This document shows, in pieces, positions 47,638 through 55,576 of a stretch of 64,000 nt of DNA. The notes below the pieces were generated by a model that made no database searches, was not told the origin of the DNA, and worked only from the letters and a program-made list of their open reading frames with translations. Numbering within the stretch: the first letter of the stretch is position 1; the number at the start of each line of letters is the position of its first letter. A program made the position numbers and the translations under genes. This DNA is from an uncultured Collinsella sp. (GTDB lineage Bacteria > Actinomycetota > Coriobacteriia > Coriobacteriales > Coriobacteriaceae), in assembly GCA_900541175.1 (NCBI GenBank), contig UQIT01000001.1, forward strand, positions 109,612 to 173,611. The letters are read 5' to 3'.

Positions 47638-48790
47638 CGCGAACTCATTACTATCTAGGGATTCATTTAGTCTTCAGCTCATAATAGAAGAAGGCATATT
47701 TCTCGGACGATTGCTGGACCAACATGAACGATTTCCAGATAATTCTCCGTGTCTCATACTCACGGCATTACCTTTTCTAACAATTGCAGAACATGATGCA
47801 ATTCCCTTTCTCAATAGAAAGTTGGGGCTTGGTCTACCCACAGAAGATGCGCGACTAACTTCTATAAGACATATGACTAAGTCTCTAGACTCAAAGCATT
47901 TTGATTTTGAAGCCTATTCTTGCCAAGCAAATAAGGTGATCGAACACCTCAACAAGCAGTTTTACCTCTTTAACAGAAAGACGGGATCTTGGATCGATTG
48001 GGGGAGAACAAACGTTGGCATTTCTTATTACGAAGATGCCCCCATTTATGCTAGCTACTCGTCTACCCACCTGTTTACACAGGATAGCCCTGACCTATTA
48101 GGCACAGACGAACATAAGTATGAGGACCAAATTGGATTTTCGACAGGGAAGTCCGGGAGGGTCCTTTTGGAATTCGCAAAGAGCTATTTCCCGTCACCGG
48201 AGATGTATCAAACCCATCGGTTTCACGTAAAAGCAAATGACTGGAAATATGGAAAACTAACTGCATCCCTAGAAAAGCAGGGCATTCATGACGATTCAAT
48301 TTTCTTTTTCTTTTCTGAACTCCTTATGTTACTAAGCTCAGTATGTGCACTGAGATCCGCGGGTTATTTCAACGATGCGGCATGGCTGAAGTATTCCTCC
48401 CTAACACTTGATCACGCTTGGAGAGCCATTGAGCGCTTCTCTGGTTACCATCGTAAAAAGGGGGATAAGTCAACAATTCCAACTGACTTTTTAAATTCTG
48501 TCAGTAGACTCTTAAATCGAGATGAAAAGAAGTTTATTAATAAGACACATCCGCTACGTAACGCCATGATGCATTACGACTTTAGCGACAAAATTGTTCC
48601 TATAGAGGTGGATGGTTCTGACCCTTGGACCGTTATGAGCGTAGCTTCTGAAACAGTTGCTGGAATGTCAGCTCTTGAATACGGATGTGAACTGTTTAGG
48701 GTGAGAGACAAACTGATAGATTCAATTTCTGAATTAATATCATTTCCGAACTATAAACCGACTAAAAGACCACTAGGATGGCTGGGATGA
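47615..48790 (+). CDS. Hypothetical protein with a HEPN-like RN-x3-H motif, third gene of the EEP operon
   Basis: A 391-residue protein not matched to a named family. The N-terminal ~200 residues are mixed. The C-terminal part (about 215-390) is helical and contains HPLRNAMMHYDF: Arg315 followed by Asn and His320, the R-x4-H pattern of HEPN ribonucleases, in a helix-rich setting as HEPN domains require. ATG at 47615 was chosen because GGAAAG is eight bases upstream; starts at 47594, 47627 and 47630 are possible. HEPN assignment is inference from the motif. Confidence 0.72.
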   Translation: MQMLMMNNANSLLSRDSFSLQLIIEEGIFLGRLLDQHERFPDNSPCLILTALPFLTIAEHDAIPFLNRKLGLGLPTEDARLTSIRHMTKSLDSKHFDFEAYSCQANKVIEHLNKQFYLFNRKTGSWIDWGRTNVGISYYEDAPIYASYSSTHLFTQDSPDLLGTDEHKYEDQIGFSTGKSGRVLLEFAKSYFPSPEMYQTHRFHVKANDWKYGKLTASLEKQGIHDDSIFFFFSELLMLLSSVCALRSAGYFNDAAWLKYSSLTLDHAWRAIERFSGYHRKKGDKSTIPTDFLNSVSRLLNRDEKKFINKTHPLRNAMMHYDFSDKIVPIEVDGSDPWTVMSVASETVAGMSALEYGCELFRVRDKLIDSISELISFPNYKPTKRPLGWLG

Positions 48791-49123
48791 CTATCTCTTT
48801 AGTCTGATCTTTGAGCACAAATTACCCAGATCTTAAATTCACACTGTCGGGCCTTCCCGCTTAAGACGAAATCCAGTTCCAACAACTTTCTTTCTGATTT
48901 CATTCGGGGCGTCATCAAACGTACGAAGACCAAGGGCGTTTTCATGCTGGTCTTAAACAACCCTTCCTTTCACCGGCTGGCAAAACGATTTACACCTAAT
49001 TGTGGACATTGCCCACGCGATTTCTCTTTGCTCCCGCATCGATCTCGCTAAACTAATAGGTGCTGCTACCAGGGCATTTTTCGGGTGCATATTCTATTGG
49101 CTCCTGCGAAGATCGGAGCGGGT
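48791..49123. other. Gap between the EEP operon and the LPXTG protein gene
   Basis: A 333-base stretch with no gene, RNA or repeat that I can support. Base composition rises sharply in GC near 49.1 kb. Confidence 0.4.
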
Positions 49124-50197
49124 ATGTTTGCCGCCGAGTCCCACACCGGCCGTCATCACATCGCGATCGCTGCCATGGCCTGCCTATGCGTTTTGCTGGG
49201 CGGGCCTTCTTGTGCCGTGGGCGCGGAGAGCCTGTTTATCGCGGGCGCGACGTACTGCGAGCCGGGCGTGTCGGGCCCCGGCTGGGCCTGGACCGATGCC
49301 GGCCATCTGGAGCTTGACGGCTACGCGGGCGAGGCTATCGGCGCCGACGGCGACCTGGTCGTGACGCTCGCCGGGCAAAACTCGGTGACGGAGTCGAATG
49401 CGCCCGATGCGGACATCACGCAGTGCGGCATGGAGGTGTGGGGCAGCCTGACGCTTCGCGGCACCGGGTCCCTGGCGGCGACGGGCTCGCAGTGCGGGAT
49501 CCACGTCTCGCAGGCGCTCGTGGTGGACGGTTGCACCGTCGATGCCCGGGCGGACGGGGCCGATATTACGGACGAGGCGGTTGCCGGCGTGATCGCAGGC
49601 GACATGGCCGTGCGCGGCGGCGGGCGCGTCGTTGCCGCGGGCGCCGGGTTCGGGGCGGGCGTGCGCGCCTATGGCGTGTATCTGCAGGATGCGGGCCTTG
49701 GCGATGGTGCGGCCGGCTGTCGGCTTTCCGTCGATGCCTCGTGGCTCGATGCGACCGGTGCCGACGGCGGTGTTGCGTGCACGGGCGGGTCGCTTGTGTC
49801 CGCGCGGTTTGTGACGCCTGCTGACGGAGTCTTTGGTGCTGGTGGCGTGGTGGATGCTGCAGGGGTCGTGGCAGCGCACGTGGTGATTGAGCCCGATGTG
49901 GCCACGCCGCCGGCGGAGGAGACCGATGGGGTCGTTGTGCCTGGCGATAGCGTGGATAAGTCTCCCATCGATGCTAGCCCCGCTGCCGGAGAGCCCACCA
50001 CGGGGTCCACGGAAAATCCCGCGCTGAAACCCGCGGCCACGACAACCAAGACCACGGTCGCCAAGACGGTCAAGCCCAAGCCTGCCACCGCAACAACTGT
50101 GGCACTCCCCAAGACCGGCGACAACAACTGGATAGCCGCTTCTTTGGCGCTTTCGCTGCTTGGGACAGTGCTCATGGCTGCCGCATGTCGGTGCTGA
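49124..50197 (+). CDS. LPXTG-anchored surface protein
   Basis: A 357-residue exported protein. A signal peptide lies in residues about 8-38 (AIAAMACLCVLLGGPSCAVGA). The body (40-265) is Gly/Ala/Val/Asp-rich with repeating beta-type stretches, like parallel beta-helix carbohydrate-binding proteins. A Pro/Thr/Lys wall-spanning linker follows, then the sortase signal LPKTGDN, a membrane helix and a Cys/Arg tail. ATG at 49124 has GGAG upstream. GC content is far above the genes on both sides, so it belongs to the core composition or arrived separately. No sortase gene lies nearby. Confidence 0.83.
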   Translation: MFAAESHTGRHHIAIAAMACLCVLLGGPSCAVGAESLFIAGATYCEPGVSGPGWAWTDAGHLELDGYAGEAIGADGDLVVTLAGQNSVTESNAPDADITQCGMEVWGSLTLRGTGSLAATGSQCGIHVSQALVVDGCTVDARADGADITDEAVAGVIAGDMAVRGGGRVVAAGAGFGAGVRAYGVYLQDAGLGDGAAGCRLSVDASWLDATGADGGVACTGGSLVSARFVTPADGVFGAGGVVDAAGVVAAHVVIEPDVATPPAEETDGVVVPGDSVDKSPIDASPAAGEPTTGSTENPALKPAATTTKTTVAKTVKPKPATATTVALPKTGDNNWIAASLALSLLGTVLMAAACRC

Positions 50198-50291
50198 AGC
50201 ACCCATTTCGATAGACTATGTAGAAGGCCATATTCTTAACGACGCATTAGTAGATTAATTTATTACGACAATTGCTCAGGATTTATCTAAC

Positions 50292-51110
50292 ATGTACCAC
50301 GAATCGGATCATACAGTTGACGCTGCCAAGAAAGAATTAAACGCCGGCCTTCTTGAGCTGCTTGAGCGTTGCAGCTATCTATACAACGAGGCATTTTATG
50401 CCAACACGAAACTAGCAATCCTTCGCGAACTGTCTAAAGCATCTTCCGACTATGAGAATGAAGTAATTTGCGCTGGCTGCTTCTTCAGCTTTACACAACT
50501 TGCATTAACCGAATCCTGTTTCATGAATTGCGCACGGTTATTTGATGCCAAAAGCGACGTCAGTATTGGGAACTTGATAGAAGACGTCAAGTCTCATTCT
50601 GCTGAAATCGACGCACTTGCAATCTCCTTATTTAATGATCGACCAAACTTTGACAGGCTTAATCCAATCGTTCATCCATTGGCAAAGGACGAGGAGCGTT
50701 TCTACCCCAAAGAAGTTGAGTCACAACGCTCAGATGAAAAGCTGTTCGGAAATCATTACAGAATGGTTACTGTGTGTATAACCACTCATGACCTTTCCAA
50801 TTTATGGAAAAAACGACTCAACAGTCTCCGTAAACTAACTGACATGCTTCGCGATCAGCGAAATAAGGTTTTCGCCCATAGCGACATGGAAGCACTGAAA
50901 TATGATGAGCTTGTTAGGCGACTTCCTTTAACTTACGGCGAAATTCAAAAACTAATCGACTTCGCACTCGATCTGACAATCGAATTATTTGCAAAAATTA
51001 CTGGCATTGAAAAAGATCGATTGCCCAAGAACTACAACGATATACAAGGCCTCCTAAAATATGCGGAGGTTGGCATGGAGGCTGTTGAGCAGCATTTGGG
51101 TAATCTATAG
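50292..51110 (+). CDS. AbiU2/HEPN-like protein
   Basis: A 272-residue all-helical soluble protein. LRDQRNKVFAHSDME contains Arg190-Asn191 and His196, the R-N-x4-H motif seen in AbiU2-type HEPN proteins of abortive-infection systems. It is AT-rich and orphan: no partner on the same strand within 200 bases. A hairpin follows the stop directly. The ribosome-binding site is weak (AGGA, nine bases upstream). Likely an RNase or HEPN-like effector; activity is inferred. Confidence 0.7.
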   Translation: MYHESDHTVDAAKKELNAGLLELLERCSYLYNEAFYANTKLAILRELSKASSDYENEVICAGCFFSFTQLALTESCFMNCARLFDAKSDVSIGNLIEDVKSHSAEIDALAISLFNDRPNFDRLNPIVHPLAKDEERFYPKEVESQRSDEKLFGNHYRMVTVCITTHDLSNLWKKRLNSLRKLTDMLRDQRNKVFAHSDMEALKYDELVRRLPLTYGEIQKLIDFALDLTIELFAKITGIEKDRLPKNYNDIQGLLKYAEVGMEAVEQHLGNL

Positions 51111-51154
51111 GATTCAAGCGCCTGCAAGTAGTTAAGCATGCGAGCGCTTGAATC
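51111..51154 (+). terminator. Hairpin after the AbiU2-like gene
   Basis: GATTCAAGCGC and GCGCTTGAATC are perfect 11-base arms around 22 bases, one base after the stop. No T-run, so terminator function is uncertain. Confidence 0.5.
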
Positions 51155-51353
51155 TGAAGACGATCCTTGACATAAAGTCCGACTTTCGCACAATGACGGT
51201 TTTCCATGCCAAAAAGACACTGAAGTGTGAGGTGGTTCAAATCTCAGTAATACAAATAATCAGCAGTTCAGGTCTTATGGGAATAATTCAATTCGCATCA
51301 CGTTGCATCTAAGCGGCTGTTTATACTTGGATATAAACACTAAGGAGGCAGCA

Positions 51354-51620
51354 ATGCTTTGGAGCTATGTTCAGCTAGATGACGGCACTCAGTTTGCCTA
51401 CTCAGAAACACGAGACGACGGGACCGTTCGCGTAGCCGTCGAGCGCCCGGTTGATTTTGGTTTTGACCATGCAGAATGCTTTCTACCTGCGGTCAAATGG
51501 TTTAACGTCGAAGGATTTTCTACTGACGAACTGGATTTTTTGACCGAGTTCGTTAGATCAAACGCTCCGTTTATCTTCGAGCTTGCAGAACGGCAAAAAG
51601 CTGGACCGGCGGTGGCATAA
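51354..51620 (+). CDS. Small acidic protein paired with a DUF4160 protein
   Basis: An 88-residue protein beginning MLWSYVQLDDGTQFAYSET. It has a strong AAGGAGG site before ATG at 51354 and shares its last base with the next start, so the two are coupled. No named family recognised with certainty. DUF4160 proteins are often paired with a small partner (commonly DUF2442) in what looks like a toxin-antitoxin arrangement; this protein may fill that role. Confidence 0.7.
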   Translation: MLWSYVQLDDGTQFAYSETRDDGTVRVAVERPVDFGFDHAECFLPAVKWFNVEGFSTDELDFLTEFVRSNAPFIFELAERQKAGPAVA

Positions 51621-51898
51621 TGCCTCGAATTCTTGTTTTTGGACAGTTTGTTCTGTTCTTTTGGATCGCGGAAAACGGAGAACCCGTTCGCATCCATGTA
51701 GGGGTAAAGAGGGCGGCTGCTAACTCGACTAAGTTTTGGCTCACTAAAAATGGCGGATGCACACTTGCGAACAACGAGAGCAAGATTCCGGCTAAGGATC
51801 TCAGGGATCTTTCAAAACTAATCACCATGAACCATCGATACATTTGTGACAAGTGGCGCGAAACCTTTGGTGATGATTCCCTGACATTCTATTGCTAA
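51620..51898 (+). CDS. DUF4160 family protein
   Basis: A 92-residue protein with the DUF4160 pattern: MPRILVFGQFVLFFWIAENG, then PVRIHVGVKRA, TKFWLTKNG, and a C-terminal helix around RYICDKWRETFG. The usual HIHV is RIHV here. It is coupled to the preceding 88-residue gene. The role of the family is unknown; toxin-antitoxin membership has been suggested by pairing. Confidence 0.8.
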   Translation: MPRILVFGQFVLFFWIAENGEPVRIHVGVKRAAANSTKFWLTKNGGCTLANNESKIPAKDLRDLSKLITMNHRYICDKWRETFGDDSLTFYC

Positions 51899-51945
51899 AC
51901 CGCAATTGAACCATGATTACGCTTGTCAACTCATGATTGCCGATG

Positions 51946-52135
51946 TTGACGGGCGGGACCTTCCTGTTACGCCGCTAGTGCTCCAATCGTACTTTCCGAT
52001 AGCCCGGAACCCAAAGACAACCAGCACTACGCCTGGATCCAGGACCTTGTTTCCGGAAACCGCACGCGAGCAGAACTCGCCGACGAGCTGCGCCGCAATT
52101 GCGTTGTGTGTCTCGACGGTGCGTCGCACGTATAA
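51946..52135 (+). pseudogene. Possible C-terminal gene fragment
   Basis: A GC-rich frame without a start codon reads protein-like text (AWIQDLVSGNRTRAELADEL, then CVVCLDGASHV) to a TAA at 52133. The sharp composition change from the preceding AT-rich genes suggests the truncated end of an older gene. Family not recognised. Confidence 0.35.
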
Positions 52136-52159
52136 AATCTAAGCATCCAAACTCTAACT

Positions 52160-52969
52160 ATGAAATGGAATGGACGCCACATGGAGATCCCAAACACCCT
52201 GTGCAGCAATGTGTACGACTTCGCGTTTTGCCCCGAGCCCTGCTACGACCGCCTAGTCGACCTCGCCGATCCCGAGGACTGGGGTCCCAGTAACCGCATC
52301 CTCAAAAACTACCTGTCGTTCTCGTTTAGCCGCGCAGTGTTCCTGACCGAGCGCGACGTGGACCAGACCGCGCCGTCCAACCTGCCGTTGGTGTTCGACG
52401 ACGATCGCTGCCTGTTTGACACCGGCCTGTACACGCGCCGCTACGAGACCATCTACGGCCTGTTTGAGCCCAATACCAAGCCCGACGCGCGCCAACGCTG
52501 GTTTTTGAAGGGCTTCTTTAAGGAGAGCGACCCCATGCTGGTCTCGTTTGAGTACCTGCCGTGCCGCGTGCGCTTTGCCGAGGACCCCTCCGAGCTGGTC
52601 TTTGACTACCGACTGCCCATCCGCTCCAACATCGACCACATTCTGGGCGACGAGGAGAACCTTACGCGCATCCCCGCCAGCCTGATGGGGGAGGACAACT
52701 CGCTGCTGCTGCGCCGCGCTTTTGAGGGCGCCGTTGTCGAGGCCGCCCGCCGCGCCGCCGCAAACTACACGCTCGCTGTGCCGCAGTTCTACGGCGGCCG
52801 GATCCAGCTGCTCTTGCCGCTGTGCCTGACCGGCGACAAGCCCGAGCTGGCGCTGACCATCCAGCGCGAGGACGGTTTCTACGCCGCGCGCACCTGCCTC
52901 ACGCTCGACATGGCCTACAACAACGCGCGACTTATCTGCCGCCCCGAGACTTCGTGGATTAAGCGATAA
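52160..52969 (+). CDS. DUF3825 domain protein
   Basis: A 269-residue protein matching the DUF3825 layout: LPLVFDDDRCLFDTGLYTRR, ETIYGLFEPN, and near the end AANYTLAVPQFYGGRIQLLL followed by PLCL. Elsewhere DUF3825 often follows RNA-binding domains (cold-shock or OST-HTH types); here it stands alone, with no extra domain. Codon use is GC-rich as in the core genome. ATG at 52160 or 52181; neither has a strong site. Confidence 0.8.
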   Translation: MKWNGRHMEIPNTLCSNVYDFAFCPEPCYDRLVDLADPEDWGPSNRILKNYLSFSFSRAVFLTERDVDQTAPSNLPLVFDDDRCLFDTGLYTRRYETIYGLFEPNTKPDARQRWFLKGFFKESDPMLVSFEYLPCRVRFAEDPSELVFDYRLPIRSNIDHILGDEENLTRIPASLMGEDNSLLLRRAFEGAVVEAARRAAANYTLAVPQFYGGRIQLLLPLCLTGDKPELALTIQREDGFYAARTCLTLDMAYNNARLICRPETSWIKR

Positions 52970-53107
52970 ATGGTGGTTTAGCTGAGGTTTTGCCGATTGC
53001 TTTGGTTGTTTTGGCCTGGCTAGCACCCACGAATTTAAAATCGATGGCAAAAAGTTCTTGGTAAACCACGCGCGGCTATGATAGTATCTCTTTTGCCGAA
53101 AGGCGAT

Positions 53108-53182
53108 GGGCGATTGGCTCAGGGGTAGAGCATATCCTTCACACGGATGGGGTCACAAGTTCGAATCTTGTATCGCCCACCA
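53108..53182 (+). tRNA. tRNA-Val (CAC anticodon)
   Basis: Acceptor GGGCGAT/ATCGCCC, anticodon loop TTCACAC, T-arm with TTCGAAT loop, discriminator A and encoded CCA at 53180-53182. Anticodon CAC reads GTG codons. Confidence 0.95.
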
Positions 53183-53190
53183 TCAAAAGA

Positions 53191-53277
53191 TCAGGTCAGA
53201 GGTGTTAAGCCTCTGGCCTTTTTCTTTTTGACACCAAGGGTGACACCAAAACTGACACCAAAATCGAATCGAATTCG
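53191..53277 (-). pseudogene. C-terminal remnant of an integrase beside tRNA-Val
   Basis: On the minus strand a frame reads IRFDFGVSFGVTLGVKKKKA then RGLTPLT-stop, passing through the tRNA terminator. Gly/Val-rich tails of this sort occur at the C-terminus of tRNA-targeting phage integrases. The encoding DNA has TGACACCAA three times at 12-base period (53229, 53241, 53253). Only the tail remains, so tRNA-Val may be the scar of a lost element. Confidence 0.4.
53194..53229 (+). terminator. Terminator of tRNA-Val
   Basis: GGTCAGAGG pairs with CCTCTGGCC (one G-U) around TGTTAAG and runs into TTTTTCTTTTT. Confidence 0.9.
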
Positions 53278-53282
53278 TATAA

Positions 53283-53318
53283 GGCGTCATTTTTTATCGC
53301 ACCCTTTTTGATGACGCC
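53283..53318. repeat. Small inverted repeat in the gap after tRNA-Val
   Basis: GGCGTCAT and ATGACGCC are perfect arms around 20 T-rich bases. The rest of the gap up to 53575 shows no supported gene; the frame from 53402 to 53575 has atypical composition and was not accepted. Confidence 0.5.
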
Positions 53319-53575
53319 ACTGCATGTTTTGTATAAAACACATCCGTAATTTCATTGAACTCCCCATGTGATTCGAGCGCAAATGTGGAGACAGGGACCG
53401 CATGCCCAGAGTGTCTTCCAGCGGATTTCTATCACACGACGGTTTTTCGGCAGAACTCGTCAAGCTTTTGGTCAGCGTTTGGTCAGCTTCCGGTACTTAC
53501 CCGCATGATGCCCCGGTAGATAATCGTCCACGACCACAACCGCATGGTCTACGGCCGATACCAGGGGAGGCGCAA

Positions 53576-54730
53576 ATGGACGAAATCGTCTGCGCAAACA
53601 CCGCATTCCGCTATTGGCGCTGCCCACCGCAGGTGCGCGATCTCTACCCGCGCCTGCCCAACTCCGAAGACGGCTGGCGAGCTCTATCCCAAGCCCCTTT
53701 TGTAACCGACGTCCTCAAGACGCCAGTCATCACAGCAGCATCAACACGAAGCAACCTGCATTCCGAGACAAGACGGACCATCCGATGGAACAGCGCCTAT
53801 ACAGAGAAGGTCTCGATCGACACGGGCATGGGCTGTAGCGTCACAGACCCTCTTCATACGCTATTCACCATGACTCGAAGCGTTTCTTCATGCGACCTGG
53901 TTCTGGCCATGTACGAGCTCTACGGATGGTTTTCGGTTTTTAAACCATCGCCCGCGGTCGACATGGCACTTGAGCAAGCAAAATCAGAAGAAGAGCAGTA
54001 CACCACAGAAAGTCTTTTTGAACTAGATGAAACCCAAGACGAGGCCCCATGGAAGCGAGTCTATGCTCGGGCGAGCCAGAAGGACAGCGAGAATGATCTA
54101 AGTGGGCAGCAGAATGACGGATCCGGAAATAAAGCAAACGGAAAAGGCACATCGCTCTGGATGAGAAAGCCTCTTATTGAAATAGAAGAACTGCACAGAT
54201 TTGCAGCGAAGGTTAAGGGCGAGATGTGGGGAAAACAATTCTACGAAGCCGCACGGCAGGTAATGGGTATTGCGGCATCCCCGCTAGAAGTTGCTGGAAT
54301 CATGTTGCTAAGTCTTCCGAGGCGTACTGGCGGAGCGGAGTTTAAAAACATATACGTCAACGACTTAACACCGCTGTCGAATTCAGCTCGAAAAATCGCA
54401 GGTCAGAAAATCTGTTACGGCGATATCGTCATCGTAAACCCAATAATAATGAAAGCTGTGATTATCGAACTTCAGGGAGAGGTTATCCATGGTTCAGGCG
54501 CCGTGCTGGACCACGATGCCGCACGAATGACAGCATTACAAAGCATGGGATACGACGTATTTCTTGTAACCCATAACATGCTCAATGATCACGATCAGCT
54601 TGATGCCATCATTCACAGTGTGTGTGAGCGATTGGAGTTGCGCTACAAACCAAAAACCGAGGCGATGAGATGCGCTGAGACCAGATTGCGAGCCAACGTT
54701 CTGTGCAATTGGCTTGGTATTGGTAAGTAA
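53576..54730 (+). CDS. Uncharacterised protein with a PD-(D/E)XK-like C-terminal domain
   Basis: A 384-residue protein. The N-terminal ~140 residues begin MDEIVCANTAFRYWRCPPQV. A charged linker (about 145-190) follows, then a C-terminal domain in which AVIIELQGEVIHG, DHDAARMTALQSMGYDVFLV resembles the DUF559/Vsr-type nuclease core (E-x-Q..., D...R...L...G). Such two-part proteins recall AbiEi-like antitoxin or endonuclease-fold proteins of coriobacteria. ATG at 53576 follows GGGGAGG. A perfect hairpin overlaps its stop. Nuclease activity is not proven; one acidic site is Gln in place of Asp/Glu. Confidence 0.65.
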   Translation: MDEIVCANTAFRYWRCPPQVRDLYPRLPNSEDGWRALSQAPFVTDVLKTPVITAASTRSNLHSETRRTIRWNSAYTEKVSIDTGMGCSVTDPLHTLFTMTRSVSSCDLVLAMYELYGWFSVFKPSPAVDMALEQAKSEEEQYTTESLFELDETQDEAPWKRVYARASQKDSENDLSGQQNDGSGNKANGKGTSLWMRKPLIEIEELHRFAAKVKGEMWGKQFYEAARQVMGIAASPLEVAGIMLLSLPRRTGGAEFKNIYVNDLTPLSNSARKIAGQKICYGDIVIVNPIIMKAVIIELQGEVIHGSGAVLDHDAARMTALQSMGYDVFLVTHNMLNDHDQLDAIIHSVCERLELRYKPKTEAMRCAETRLRANVLCNWLGIGK

Positions 54731-54761
54731 TAATGTTCAAGTGAGCATTATTACTACTTTA
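54726..54761 (+). terminator. Terminator overlapping the stop of the preceding gene
   Basis: AGTAATAATG and CATTATTACT are perfect arms around 10 bases, followed by ACTTTATA. Confidence 0.65.
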
Positions 54762-54798
54762 TATGCTGCCAGTAATTAAGTGCCATTTTAAAACCACG

Positions 54799-54932
54799 CC
54801 GGTTTACTACGTTGGATTGGGGGTAGCTGAGCACACCGAATTCGTCGCTCGTAAAACCGCAGGTAGAATGCCTGCCCGTTTTGCGAATGTAGGCGTGTGG
54901 TCGGAAATCCGGGAATCGTCGTAGTAAACCGG
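54799..54932. repeat. 134-bp MITE-like element, copy B
   Basis: It shares CCGGTTTACTACG at the left end and GTCGTAGTAAACCGG at the right end with copy A (16863), has the same 134-base length, and has AAAACCGCAGGTAGA and GTGGTCGG at the same offsets. The intervening bases are diverged. The remainder of the 518-base gap (54731-55248) holds the hairpin at 55112 and the tRNA promoter, but no supported gene. Confidence 0.85.
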
Positions 54933-55111
54933 TCCGTTTATGAAGCGACCAGCTGGCGCGAGCTGCGCACGGTTCAGTAAATTGACCCGAAGGCGCGGAG
55001 AGGGGCTCAGACGAAACCCTCCCGCGGAAGCACCGCGGATTGCTTTGTTCTGGCCGGCGGCACCTGGGGCGACATGCGCGCCCCGGAAAGGAGGGCGGCG
55101 AGCTTGCCGCT

Positions 55112-55135
55112 GCCCGCGGGGCGCGCCCCGCGGGC
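55112..55135. repeat. Perfect GC-rich palindrome upstream of tRNA-Ala
   Basis: GCCCGCGGGG-CGCG-CCCCGCGGGC, a perfect 24-base palindrome followed on the plus strand by TATTTC. Possibly a terminator or structured spacer. Confidence 0.5.
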
Positions 55136-55207
55136 TATTTCGGGCATCGTGTGTCCCTTCGGCCTCGCGCCGTTCCACGCACCGTAAAATCTTTTCCAAA
55201 ATTGTCC

Positions 55208-55236
55208 TTGCATCGGCGGGGGAGTTCCCGTATAGT
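55208..55236 (+). promoter_or_regulatory. Promoter of tRNA-Ala (second copy)
   Basis: TTGCAT, 17 bases, TATAGT, ending 12 bases before the tRNA. Confidence 0.78.
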
Positions 55237-55248
55237 TCCTTCTTGCAC

Positions 55249-55321
55249 GGGGGCGTAGCTCAGCTGGGAGAGCGCTTGACTGGCAGTCAAGAGGTCAGGG
55301 GTTCGATCCCCCTCGTCTCCA
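55249..55321 (+). tRNA. tRNA-Ala (GGC anticodon), second copy
   Basis: Same body as the tRNA at 28427 except one T-loop base (TTCGATC). It encodes CCC instead of CCA after the discriminator A, so CCA must be added or repaired by nucleotidyltransferase. Confidence 0.93.
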
Positions 55322-55337
55322 CCCGAGCATTGAATGA

Positions 55338-55365
55338 GGCTCCAACGCAAGTTGGGGCCTTTTTT
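55338..55365 (+). terminator. Terminator of tRNA-Ala (second copy)
   Basis: GGCTCCAAC pairs with GTTGGGGCC (one G-U) around GCAA, followed by TTTTTT. Confidence 0.92.
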
Positions 55366-55491
55366 CATATCTATCGATTTACGCCATGTGTTGACTGGGC
55401 AGCATCTTGGCGACATACCCATTGTTAATTACGAATATGAATGTTAATAACTTTACGTTTCTGGATAGCAAACTTAGTCTGCAGCGCCAAT

Positions 55492-55522
55492 AACAAAGAG
55501 GCCGGGCGTAATGCCCGGCCTC
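55492..55522 (-). terminator. Terminator of the former tRNA gene at 55532
   Basis: GAGGCCGGGC-ATTAC-GCCCGGCCTC followed by TTTGTT on the minus strand, nine bases after the CCA of the tRNA 3' half. It marks the left side as the original chromosomal flank of that tRNA. Confidence 0.85.
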
Positions 55523-55531
55523 GAAATACTC

Positions 55532-55576
55532 TGGTGGGCCCTCCGGGATTCGAACCCAGAACCCAGGGATTATGAG
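55532..55576 (-). other. tRNA 3' half (CAT anticodon), probable attachment-site end
   Basis: 45 bases from the anticodon loop (CTCATAA) through the T-arm (GGGTTCGAATCCC) and acceptor AGGGCCC to ACCA. No D-arm or 5' acceptor strand precedes it on its own strand, so it is not a functional tRNA. It is identical to 56042-56086 in inverse orientation. It still has its host terminator, which fits the chromosome-side junction left by an element that integrated at the anticodon loop. Confidence 0.75.

Noticed and set aside
49184..50206. Minus-strand ORF of 340 codons
   Set aside because: Opposes the LPXTG protein gene, which has a signal peptide and sortase motif.
53402..53575. N-terminal extension of the 53576 gene
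   Set aside because: No ribosome-binding site at 53402 and the extra 58 residues look non-coding; GGGGAGG precedes ATG at 53576.
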